Shown piece after piece: positions 23,737-36,700 of a stretch of 64,000 nucleotides of DNA. Each line of letters begins with the position of its first letter. Position 1 is the stretch's first letter. The position numbers and the translations under genes are program-made. Location of the stretch: the NCBI GenBank assembly GCA_030770545.1, contig CM061091.1:10286501-10350500 (forward strand). Reading direction: 5' to 3'. The notes beneath the pieces are model-generated. The model was not told the origin of the DNA and made no database searches. It saw only the letters and a program-made list of their open reading frames with translations. The stretch is from Macropodus opercularis. Lineage: Eukaryota > Chordata > Actinopteri > Anabantiformes > Osphronemidae.

Positions 23737-26700
23737 CTGGAAACACACACAAAATGCATGCGCCGTTGATTAATATGGATTAATTCAACATTATATGCAA
23801 CTTGTAGCTACTGTCCACACATAATCCACATCCAGATTTAGTAAACTACAAACACAGAATAACACCATCTCTGTTTATTGATAACTGAGCTCTAAGTGGC
23901 AGTGCTTGGCATTTCCCCTCTACCTCTTCCTGCATCTGCTGTCGAAGGGAAGGTCAGCCAACTGACCGGCTGGGTGTCTCGCGGTGTGTGTGTGTGCAGC
24001 GGAAGTCCACTCTGTTAGGAACAGGGCAGGCCTGCTGTGTCTGTACATCTGTGCTTCAATAGGTTTGTCCTGGGCCAGACCCTACACTAATCAGCACATT
24101 GTAGCTTCATCACCTTCTCTAGTGAAGCCTCTGCTCTGACCCTAGCTGATGTCTATTAGCGCTCGGTTGGTTATTGCTTCAGCCTTTCCTTAGAGGTGGT
24201 GCACTTTATTGCGGGGCAGTGATTTATTCGTGTTATGAGCATCTATGGACAGCTGTTTTGACATCTGTATTTTCGCAGATAATAGTTTGAACGGCATTAG
24301 ATGGTAGACGTGATACTTCAACAGCTACACTGGTAATAATTTTCTGTGGGCGTGGCAGGGGTTTAGTATGTATGTTAGTGCACTGAGGAGTATTTTAGAG
24401 ACAGACTGTGTCTGTGCATATTAATGATCGGTGTACATTCAAATATTTATAAGGCAAACAAATTATTCATGCAGGCAAAGCCTGAACGGATATAAACAAT
24501 TTACCGGGAGACGTCACACAGGCAGAGAGATGGATTAGCTGGAAGCGCACTGTGATACACGCAAGCGCGCGCACACACACACGCAATCACATGGCTGCAC
24601 ATATATAATCACTCTTTCAAATGCTGTAATGCAAAGACGCACACACCGTATTGACTCATTTTTCAATTAGCCCCACAGCACACCTGCTCCAGAGCTGTCT
24701 GCGAGTCCTGCCTGCCAGCCAAGCCATTAGTGTTTTGATTGATCCATACAGGAAGCATGGGAGATCAGCAGCGGGCACATGAAGTCTATGGACTTTACTG
24801 TTTCACTGTAGCCACATCACAACTTTGTAACTTTAAATCTAATCACTGTCACTGTGTGATAGGCTGGAGCAAGAATAGTGGACAGTATAGCATGTAACCT
24901 GACACATGAAACATGTCAAAATATATACACATTTCTCTTTCTCAGTTATTCTTCGATAATGTGTTACAATTTAAATGCTCGAATCAGAGTAATACTGGTG
25001 TGTTTTTCACCTCAAATTTATGTAATAATGGCTTTTTGTTGCTCTGTGGGATACAGAGGCTTCTGAAAGAGCAACCTCATTATGAGTGAGTAAGGCAAAG
25101 GCTGGTCGAGACAAGCTCCAATAGTCCACCTAATAGTTAAATGACGGGTTTGATGTTTTGACTAAATAGACTGATTGTATACAGACCCGTGTATTGTTCT
25201 GTTCCTATAAAAATAACAGATCAAGGAGAAGTCACTAGAATCTTAGAACAAATATATGTCTAGAGGCAAACAATGCACAAATCTGTCCACACAGGATCAG
25301 AAAACCATTTCCAACAACTTTGTCTATTTGAGAACTGATGATATTACTCTGTAAAGACAGACAGAGGTGTTCCTTAAAAGCGCCACAGCTATATTTTTTA
25401 CTGCCTGGTTCAGACAAGAAATGTGCTGCGCTAAAACCCAAGCAATAAATTGCTGACTTTTCAGGAGAAGCCTGGGACAGGAATAGATGCCAAACTCAAC
25501 AATCGAAAAAATAAGGAGCTATAAAAGGTAAATAAAGCCAGTTTGCCATTCCAGTTCTATAGTGCTTTCACGCAAGCTGAGCGCCTGACCCAAACATGGC
25601 TGTTTTCACAGGTAAATCATTTCCTTGTCGGAATTTATAGAGTCCTGCTCAATATTGCCTCTTTGTAAGCACAACATGCACACCATTTTTTCTTACCGCT
25701 CTCACTGACTAAACTATTCCGCAGAAAAACACACCAACCAAAAGCTCAGATCCAATCTCCCATGATTCCTTGCATAATAATAGTCATACTGCAAAGGCTT
25801 TCCTCGGAAACGCTAATGCAAAACAGAAACAGGAGACATCCAGGGGTCAGCGATCTAAAATTACTTCTCAATCTCTAGCAAGCCCAGCATGTTTTCTATT
25901 GACTATTCCTCTGCGCTCTTCGGTTCCTGCCCTCCGGTGTGTGTGTGTGCATGCACGTATAGGCCTCAACAAGCCTAGAGACGCTGGTCTTGTCACGCAA
26001 CTTAGTGCCATTCTGTCTTGCCTCACTGTGCCTCTGTTATTACACACTTTTCAGTGTCCTACTACCACGCACTTTCTCTGCTGATGTTGTTGGCTCAATC
26101 CCATGGTGTTAAACACAGCAGGAGGGGGAGAGGGGGAGGAGGTCTGGTGGATTACTATTTCTACCGATGCTGGGTGTAAGGGTCTGTGGCCCATTTGTGG
26201 TAGTTACAGCTGATGATTTAGAGTTCCAAGCTTTAAAAGGACAGATTAACATGTGTTCTTCTGTTAGCTGTGCTTTCACTGGCATATGTCAGCCATATCC
26301 TGGCAGACTGGGGGTTGCTTTGCAGGGAAGTCCTACCACGTTGTACCTAATAAAAGGGTCGGCGAATGACAGCGGTGTGTGAGATTTCGTAAGCTGTGTG
26401 TGAATGTGATGTGTGGATGTAATCCCAACAGAACAATGACTGATGCTGCTTGAGGCTACTTGGCTTGTCGTCTTCCTCAACACTGAGGAAAACAGAAACC
26501 CCAGGAGTTTGGTTTCAAGCTCTCTGCACTGGATGTGTGCATGTCTAAATGCATACTGCATATGTCTCCACTCTGAACTAGGGCTCTGAGAAAGTAATCA
26601 GGATGCAGCCACACAGGACAGTGAGTCAGCCTGATGCTTAGAGGAACCACCACAAAGGCCCAGAAATGATTACTGCTCCCTTTCCCACTTCAATAATAAC

Positions 26701-29485
26701 CACCACTCCTAATCTTGCTATTTACCTAAGGATCTCATCTGAGGGGGCTTCGACTTGTTGCTTCAGAGACTTGGCAGATGGAGAGGGCTGTGCCACCTTA
26801 AACTGTGCTTCCCTCCCTTTCTTCTCTACCTTGGCGAGAGGAGGGGTGAAACAAGAGAAAGGCTGTTCTCAGCAGTAGTTCTACTATAGTGTAGCACAAA
26901 GGAGCTGAGCTGCAGGTGTGACCAAGAAACAAAAGGGGCTTTGGGCAAGTCAACACAAAAGAGCCCCACCCCCGGTTAGTGGACATACATGCAAGAGAGT
27001 TGTTCTGGAGGCTCCTAAAAGGGGGTTCTGAGTGTATAAAGCTAAACTGTATAAACATCTTGACTCCACATGCTGCATATAGGGTGAAACTTTTATCACT
27101 GGACTAATCAAGTACTAGATAATTGAACCTCTAAGCAGAGGTTTAGGGCAAGCGTGAGGCTATAAAGGGTTAACATTGATCACTGTATGGTTTAATGGCG
27201 ACTGTTCCGGGTTACCGCTGGCTGTAGTGGAGGTTAATAGTGGTCGTTATGGTCGCTGAGTTCTGACCCCGTGGCCACTGAGGCAAAGTGAGACACATCA
27301 GCCAGCTGTGCTTTCAATAAAACACGGGGTTGGTTCTGATGTTTCTGTTGGCCCGAGTGTGGACCTTCTTCCAGTATCAAGTCTGTGGTTTTAGTAAGTG
27401 AGCTGGGTTTCTCCTGTATTACAGACAAACAGAAAAATGTGCAGTTTCTGGGGAAATGTACACATCTGTCACAAGTTTTGAAACTAAATTGTTCCTCGTT
27501 GGTTTAAAGAATTGCACAGTTTCCTCAATAATAAAATATTACACTTAAATATTGTCAGAAGAAGCAGCAGCAGGATAACTTGTTTGAAGCAACAGCGTTT
27601 GGTTGTTTTTTTAAACTCCTCTCCATTTTGCCCTAAAATCGTAAATGACACACGAAGCCTAAAGTGACCTCAACACTCACAATAACCCAATGAACTACAC
27701 CGGTTATCCCTCTTCCTTCACTATTCTTGACCACTATATCACTATTCTGTTTCTTGACCCTCATTCTAGGTCATTTTTTTAAAGTTTACGCACAGGGTTC
27801 TTCTATCGCGCACCAAATCCATGCGGTTCAAGGCTCTAGTGCTTGTATTATGCGGGCTGTCGCGAAAGGGCATTCAAGTTTTATCCGTGGTAAATCTATT
27901 CAGACCGCTTCGGTCCAAACGTAGGGCTCATACAAAAGACAATAAAGACCGCGAGGGACAGCGGCGGAATGACAACAGCGATGGGGCTGCGTTGAACTGC
28001 CCCCACAGCACCTAATGCATGCACAAGGATGGGTCGTGGGAGCGTCTTCAATGTATAGTCTAATATAGAAATATCACAATTAAATTGGTAACATATTAAA
28101 TTGATTAAAAGCGTCAGGGTGTGTGCAGTCAACAACCGTACAGTCAAGGTGCCCATCCTATTCGCCCAGCATTGTTTAAAACAGCGTGGTCCGTCCATGT
28201 GTAGGCTGCCTTTATTCCAAGTTGTTTTTTTGGGAAACCAAATCCCCAGAGACACTAACATTCATATCTTGGGTCATTCAACACTAGAATTAACCCGAAT
28301 AGATAAGCTGTTGTGGTTAGACTCGTAGCTAATACGGACCTTTCTCTGTCTGAATGGGTTTTTAAATGTACCTCTAGATGTGGCTCTGGCTCTATTGTCG
28401 GTCGCTGTCTGTATTTACAAAACAAGTTCGGTTGTTTTGTAACTAAGTAGGCGAAGACATTGGCAAAGTAGCTCTCTGAAGGGAACAACAGACAACAGTG
28501 ACTCTTCCTCTATTAAACCCAATGTTTGTCCCATAAATATAACTCAGACAGTGCCCCAAAGATCGACGTTACCTACCTTGAGTATCCGAATTCACTCAAG
28601 AATTGTGTAATCCGGCTAATTCTCCTATTCCGTCGGTAATCCATTTACGAGAAAACACTCGTAGTTTAATATTCCTGTTATTTTACGCTCCATCCGGACC
28701 CGGCTTTGCTCTTTTTCCTCCGGTTGCGCACAGATTTCAGCTCCGCTCGCCACATATGAGCATTCTGACTCTGCCTGTTCCGTCTCCGGGCCCCTGAGCT
28801 CTGATGACTGATCTTCAAAGCTCTGCCACGACCACACAGCCCCCTCCCTCATACACCAGCCCCTTTCCACTACTATCAACTTTGGCAACCAGAGAGAAAA
28901 AAGACAAACATTGACGACGCGATCTCCGCACTATGCCGCGCTCTGACTTTAGGCACAGTGCAATCATCGATTTATTGCCGATTGAAAATAATCGAGGGCG
29001 TGTGGACCGACAGAGAGAACGATACTACACATTCGCACCTGGTTACAAATAACTAGTTCAACAAAATAATTCTCTGGACTCGTGTAATGACAAACAATAC
29101 TCACAACTTTGGATTCCTCCGTGCGTAAAATACGCGATTATGGAACCTGCATTTCTGACAGTAAATGCGAAGATAAACAGTTTTCCAAATGACACAAGAT
29201 TTAGATTTTGTGGATTCTTTTAAACTGGTTTATGCCCCACCTGAGCGTGTAAGAGAAATGAATGAACAGTAAACTGCATGGAAGCACAAGTAAAAATAGT
29301 ATAGACCTGCACTATTTATGTCCTGCAATCACCAGTCTTGCAGAACGGCATAGCGACGTGGTCAGAAGAAATATTTTGTTTCCCAGCAAAGACTTCTCCT
29401 CTCTAGTTTTCCCCCACCACGACCGCGACTTTCACTGCGTAACGCGGCGCACCAAAGTGTACCCGCGTATGTGCGAAGAACTCAC
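23737..29485 (-). other. sema6d: Probable first intron of sema6d
   Basis: The acceptor at 23,737-23,738 demands an upstream exon, and no coding exon lies between here and the CpG-rich block near 29 kb. I see no other gene on either strand. Short open frames lack recognisable similarity. Alternative untranslated first exons may be hidden here, but I cannot support any individually. Confidence 0.5.
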
Positions 29486-29880
29486 CTCATCTGAATTGCT
29501 TATTTTGTATCCTTTTGTGTTGCAGTAATCCAGAAAATATTGTGCACGTAGTACGGAGCGAACTTCTCTTGGCTGAGAGAAAAACAAACTAATGCACGGC
29601 AAATGGTGTAATTCGACCCGTGCTAAGTCAATCCGTCCACAGAGAGAGATCCGCAGCCTACCAATGAGCAGCGCTCTCGCTCCAGTCCCTCCCCCTGCCA
29701 TCCATTTCTCCTCCGTTAATTTGGACTTCTCCGCTCTGCTCTAGCTCCGATCCTTTCTTTCCTAGAGAAAGAGAAAGAAAAAGCGACCCCCCTCCCTCTG
29801 AGTTCTCCTCCAGTGTGACCCTGTAATGCCCCCCCCCTCCCCTCCTTCTGTCAAATCCCATCCCCCAGCCCCAAGTCAGC
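29486..29880 (-). promoter_or_regulatory. sema6d: Candidate untranslated first exon and promoter of sema6d
   Basis: A strong minus-strand donor (GATGAG|GTGAGT) ends at 29,486 and could pair with the acceptor before the start-codon exon. Upstream of it, 29,640-29,850 is rich in C/T as printed (purine-rich on the transcribed strand). The block from about 28.6 to 29.9 kb has many CpG dinucleotides compared with its surroundings, as expected of a vertebrate promoter. No clear TATA box was identified. The transcription start is not fixed by the sequence. Confidence 0.4.
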
Positions 29881-32800
29881 AAGAGCGCCTAGTTAAAATC
29901 ATTTCAGCAGTTGTGCCAAACTGCTTTGTAAAACAGAGCGTTAAAATATTAGGATTGATGGGGTTGGAGCGCCAAACTGCGTCTACTGAAAAATAAAATC
30001 ATGCTGCAGAAGATTATTCTTAAGGCAAAGTCGTTAACAGACATACAACAATCAGCAAAATAAATCAAAACTTTTTTCAAATAATGTAAATATCTTACAG
30101 CAATTTCACAAACATACCATAAGGACTATTTGGGAAAAAACTAGTTGGCTAAAATTGCCACACACACACAAGACACACTCTCCCTAAGTACATACTGCGG
30201 TGTTGTATTTGAGTTAGACTTATATGGCTGTTGGGTATTCTGCATGAGCATGCAAACGTTAGTGTGAGGACATGTTGTCGTATGTATGAGAAGCCGAAGA
30301 CGTCTTCCCATGTGTTGAGTCGTTCCGGCCAGGTCTGCAAGGCCGAACAATGAAATCCATTTGCACCCCATTAGAGGAGCAAGTTAGCAGATGTGTGAGA
30401 ATCTCTCCCACATGAACATCCTCACCCACTCACAACACACTGCTGACAGCCCCCATTATGAGCTGAGCAAGTTGGATCTGCATCTCAATACTTGAACAGG
30501 AAGCACTAGTTTGCACCGCTGATATGCCTCATCCCTCATGCCATGTTGTCCTACTTGTCCCACTCTCTTCCTCCCAGTTGTTGATATTTTTCTCTTCATT
30601 TGATTTTCATTAACCCCCTAACTCCACCCAAGGTTTTTCCATTTCTCTTCAAATCACTCTGAGGTTATGTCTACTGAGAGACCGTAGTCTGTGTCTTTCA
30701 TCCCTTTTCTACTTGCCTTTTACTCTTCAGTCATGCCGCTCCGTGTTTCTGTCATCTCTGGGTTCCTTTTGCTGTATCCAGTGGGGACTGAATCAGCATG
30801 AGTATGTATTATTCTGGGCAAGAAAGGGGGGGGGGGGGCAGGGGCAGGGAGATCATTGTGTTGAAGAATTGCAGAGATGCACTTCAGGATGGACAGAACT
30901 GGATAGACAGTTTTACATTTGTCAATGTGTGTGATTGGCGAGTGCATTGATTGGTCTGTTTTCCAACGATTTGCTAGTTTTATTAGGAGCATAATGGTAA
31001 TATGACACCATTTTAGTAGGTTTTAATGGGCGTTGGTGCACAAATGTTGACTTTAACGGGATGCTTGCTTGATGCATGTTTGTAGCCTATTCTTTAAACC
31101 TAAAATTAATTGTCATGAAGGAAATAACGAAAAAGACTTTAATGAGTTTCCACACTTACATGTATCAACCAAAGAGTTTATTACATTTTCATTTTTGTAT
31201 TATATCACACAAAAAACACTCCAAAGTCCAAACTCCCAACATTAAGTCATGTGATTACACATATATGAATAAAACTCACGTTCACAAAAAGAAAATAAAG
31301 TCAAGCAGATAGATCCTTTATAAACATCTTTGAGTTTGAATGAGAATACTGAACACATGTATGTATAGGTGTTGGAAGTAGGGTGCATGGATGCTAGGAT
31401 ATAAGTGTGGGGTGGGGGTGGACACAGGACAGAAGGCCTGTGCCACTGCTAAAGCCTCATAAGCTCCCTTGGGGACCCGGCAGTGTGTAGGTCGACCTCA
31501 GGGGGTGTGTGAGGGTGGGCCTTGAGGTGCACAGCAGAAAGTGAGAGCTTGGCCCTATGATGGAGAGGGCACTACTCTGCAGTCCCTTATTTACTCCCAG
31601 AAATGCCAGTGCAGATGGCCATGTGTCAGGATGGGGGCTGCAGGTTTAAAGCGGGGCTGAGGCCAAAGATGGAGAGAACCACATTGTTATATACAGCTTT
31701 ATTGGCCCCAACAATATAAAATGCCAACAGAGAGCGACAAGAAATCAGCTAGAATAACAAAATGTTTCAAATTAAGAGTTGTCAAGTAGAGTTGAGATGT
31801 GTCAACGACAGCCCCATTGACTTACTGTCATAATAAGCAAGCAAAAAGAAACTCAGTCAGAGAGTCTGAGAGTGGTCCAGTTTTTGTAAGTGATGAGAAG
31901 ACAGTAACAACGGCAGTGAAGCACTAAATAGAAGAAAGGTTGTGTGCTTTGTGCCTTGGCATCTAGTGTTCTGTCAGATGGCTGTCTCTCGTGGTGCAGG
32001 CAGTCAGGACTGAGCCTCCACGGCGACCTCTGATTGATTAAGAGGTCATTTCTTGCACTCCAGCCACCATTTGTCACCTGACTGTGCAATCCTGCTGAGA
32101 GGTTCTGAATCCTCCAGTCTACAGCAGACGCAGACCCTGTTTCTAAATCCCCTTCAGCTAGAGCTGCTAGGACCACCCATGTCAAAAATCTGTCCACTCA
32201 CCCTGGAGCTCAGAGTAGACCCAAGAAGATATGCTACAGCAGAATGAAACATACTAAATAAAACTGTTTCTCTGCAAAGTATGTGGAAGTAGACATGGTT
32301 TATGACGTGCTCCAGTCAGTATCGCACCACTAAGTTGAATCCACATTTCTGGGGTATTCCTCCTTTAGCACATCTAGATTACAAGATATGTCTTAACAAT
32401 TAATATTTAATTTCAACCTTGGGTTTAAGAACAGTTCATAACTATTTGGACTCAGCCACCTTTTAGGCGAGCTGTAAGTTACAGATTGACAATTTTATGA
32501 TTATGCCATCCAATACATGTTATCTGCTGCTTTTATAGGAAATTCATCTTAACCAAAGGTCAGAGAAAGGTGACAACTTTCATAAGAGTTCCAGATGAAT
32601 GCACCACGTGGCGTTAAGGAACACATCTGTAAATTGCAGTGAAATGACCTGTGCTCTGTTTGCTCACATATTGCTTCTCCAGCTTCATTTTCATTAGATT
32701 ATTCTGTAGGTAAATAAAACAAGGAATAAAACAAATCTATTTTCTCACAACTTGCTTTCTGCTCTAAATTTAAGAAAATTGCTGTACCTAGTTTGATTGA

Positions 32801-33676
32801 TCAATCCTGGTGACTGCCACACTTACTCAAGGAAATGTGCCGAATGGTATGAAATAAATTCAGATTCATTGTAATTGTATTTATTAGAATTTTCTTTGGG
32901 GAAAATGAGAATGCTAATCATATTCATAGCCAATGCTGAGGGTAATTTGCTGCCTGCGATAAGCTGCTATATCAGTGTGAACTGCTGATGACTGAGTGAC
33001 ACACATGACATTTCTGACTCATTTATTGATCCTCTTTCAGTCCCCATTTAAATGTTTTAATCTCTTTGGCTATCGAAGCGCTCACATAGTAAAGCTGAAT
33101 GAAATGGTGCTGAATTCAAGCTGATGACACCAAAATATGAATAATAATGTGGGTTTAATCCATTACCAACCTTGACACCATTTGCACAATGTTTTTTAAC
33201 CAGTTAAGCATAGTGCTCCTGGGCCAAGCCTTACACTGACACTGATTTGGTGTGTGAGGGAGGCCATTGTAAGGGGCAAAAGTTTTATTACTTCTCATAA
33301 TGATAATAAATTCTTCCTCCCACACACAGCGTACCTAATTACAACCTTGATCCCATAACATCTCAGTTAAAATCCATCACCGTAGCTCTGTTAATGAAGG
33401 CTCCAAACATAGCAGTCAGCTGCACAGATGATCCATGACCTTGTCACATTCCCAGTAATGAAGTTAATGAGCTATCAGAGAAGTCGAAATTTTCAGGGAG
33501 AGAGGCTATGACTTTGTTTAGGGTGGAAGAGGATAGAAGCGGGATTTATCAGGCTGAAGTCGAGGTGTGAATAAGAAAGAAAGAGCCACAGAGGTTGCTG
33601 CGTTCACACGCTCTGAAGTAGCAGTCTATTCTGGTGTATGTGTGTGTGTGTGTGTGTGAATGCGCCAGACAGCTCG

Positions 33677-33728
<52 letters not shown>

Positions 33729-36700
33729 CAAACAGGTGCTGTGTTTAGTACTCACTGTATGGTGAACAGCTGTGTGTTGCATGCTACAACCTCACTACCG
33801 GATACAGCATTTGAAACAGAGAGACAGAATGACACACAGAGGGCAGCTGCAAGGTGTCCCTGAAGGGTTCCAAAGCCAACTGCACCCACCCACTAAGAAT
33901 TCATTGTCTCCAGGATGATATCATACCTTTACACATCCCTAAATAGGTATCCCACAACCAAACGTATCTGCTCTGCCATAATCAGCCCTGTTAAAGACAG
34001 CACTCAAACTACAACCTCTGTCCCAAATATTTACCTACCCCGTTACCCTACCCCAGCACCAGCCATAAGCCCCAGCATCACAACGCTGTTCCACCTCCCA
34101 TCTTGGCTGTCAGTTGCCGGCTAAGTCCTCCTCGGAGCTCGAAGGCTATCAGGGATTTAAGGGAAAAGCCCTTTATCCAAGGACTTTTTCAACAGGCTGG
34201 GGCGAGCAAATGTCTCATGTCAGCAAAACACCATAAATGCTGTAAGTGGCATCTTTTTTGCCTCTCTGAGACGGCAAACAAACTTTTCTAGGACAGTAAA
34301 CGCGCGGTGTGTAGCGTATACGTGAAATAAATGACTGGAATCAGGAAAAGGAGCAGATGGACCCTGAACTAAAATGTTTTAATAGAACCGTTCGTGCTGA
34401 ATTTTACATCGTGATTCATAACCATTTGGCCTCCGTGTGGGTTCACATAGAGGTTGAGCTGGTAGGATGTGACAGTACATGCTGATTGACCCTTAGGTGG
34501 ATTGTATAGGCTAATCTAGGGAATTAGGCTTCCAGACGCCAGGCATTCCATCAGCTTCTAGATCCAGACCAGGTGTCCACACACGCCCTCGCCTCAATGA
34601 CAATTTCAAATTCTGGGCTTAACTACCAGCATCAGTATGCTGGACCATCCTGAGCTCTTATCATGTTTACATCAACTGTTCATGAGCATGTAGCTATCCT
34701 CAGCTGCAGAGCAAATGTTTATGCCCACACCCACATCATGCCTGCTTGTTTTTCTCACATACCAAACACACAATCCTTCATTGTGGAATTTGCCCACTCT
34801 TTCAGCTTCATTTACTGTTCATCAGTTCTGCGTTTACATTTTGTCTTACCCAGCATGTACAGACAGAGTCCATTAAATCTGTGAAATACAGGAAGGCTGC
34901 AGCGTCACTTGTCCCTTTAAAGGTCGCACTAGGAGAGGCAGCGGAGAGGAGAGCAGCTGGAGAAGGTAATCCCGTGTCTCCAGGTCAGCCATCAGACAAG
35001 CCGTAGCAGGCCCCACTAACTCCAGCCTAATTAACACACACCATCAGGGAAATCTTTCCTTCTCAGACCATACTGCAGACACATCTAGTTCTCCAGCAAG
35101 CCATCACAGGGTTAATACTTTCCAGCATCCACACTTGGGGTTTGACCAGCTCCAACATGCTTCGGCTCCTGCTTCCAAGATTCTGTGTCACCCCACCCTG
35201 GGGGATCAAGAGCTAGATGAGTGGATGGGATTAGGTTGGATGCAGAACTACGCAAGACTGAGTCGTTCTGTGAAATTTACTGGTAACTGTGTCAGCATTT
35301 CACGTCAGAGCAGTCTTATGGATTAAAAAAGCAGTCAATTTATGAAAAAATATTGCATTTGTGTGTCTTAACAAGAACAGTAGTTTGGTTACTCTGGATA
35401 ACCCACAAAACACTGTCAACATTGTCAACAATGTTCAAAAAAGACAAAGGCAGAATTTGCTGATCATTTTAATTTATTACAACCTTTGATAGAACTATGT
35501 GTTTTGTGTGGTATAATGACCATACAGGTTGCATACAGTGTAAACTGAACAGCCTGTGCAATGATTTTACTGTTGAGTTTTCTTGTTTTTGCTGCTGCAC
35601 CAAAATATTTTTAGCAGTTTTGCAGCATTTTGATCCCTGGAACATTAGCTAAAACACTGACACAATAACAGTAAAGGTCTTTAAAGGTGTGTCTGTAATG
35701 TTTGTCAAAACAAAAATTTGAAATCCATTACTGATGCTATCACCCATGCCTCCACAGGTCCAGGAAAATAATATGACATTTAGTCTGACTGTAACTGACC
35801 AGGTGGAATGTGAAACGCACAATGCTGCAAACTCTTGGTGTGGTGGTCGGACGGAGATGCGCGACTTTGGCGTCTGACCCCTCACACACTCTTCTACAAC
35901 ATCCATTTCTCTTTCCCCTCCTACGCACACCCTTCTTCGAGTGTGTCTCCAGCTGACTGGTGGCAGGGGGGGGGCAACAGGGGCGTGAGGGTATCAGGTG
36001 TCATTTAAAAAAGCTGTTGTCAGGACTGGCTGAAAATGGAGCATGACTTTGTTCAGTCTAAATTGTAGTCTGGTGAAAACAGTGTGGCCTCTCTGTGCAC
36101 TCCCTGCAGTTGAGTGGCCATTTTTGTACAGCTCAGAGAGTCGTTTTAATGGAACTCTATTAAGTGCTCTATTTTTATGGGATTGATTTCTCCTTCCTGT
36201 TGTGCCAAATGAATATTTCCATAGATTTTTCTTCTGCTGGTGGATGCCAGCTGTTGTTGAACAAAAATAGCGTCTTGTGTCTCCCACAGGTAGATTATAT
36301 TTAAATGAAGTAAATCTAACTCATTTCTCTTCTAAGTCATCACAAAACTCTGCACTCTGATCCACACATCAGCATTTTTCATTCTATTAGCCTCACGCAC
36401 ACAAGTGTACATCCCCCCCACACACATGCAGCTGGTGAGGATTAGAGGAGAGGAAACAAAGTGAACACACAGTGTTACCATGACTCAAAACAAAGGGACT
36501 GGACATGACCTTTGACCTGTGTGGCCATTCATTTGTTGATAGCATCAGTCTGATCCATAAGGCAATTCCAGAGTGAACTCCGGACAGACATGCTGACTCT
36601 TTACAGAGAAGAAAAACACTATCTTTGACAATGTAGACTCTCTCCTAAGCGATTTAACTCAAGATAGCGATGTCTGGAAAGTATAAGGGTATATGGTAAT

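Noticed and set aside
27896..28261. Minus-strand 121-codon ORF in sema6d intron 1
   Set aside because: No domain and no convincing splice sites. A genuine alternative first exon cannot be excluded but is not supported.
31853..32197. Minus-strand 114-codon ORF
   Set aside because: No recognisable protein family, no splice or promoter context, and stop-rich surroundings.
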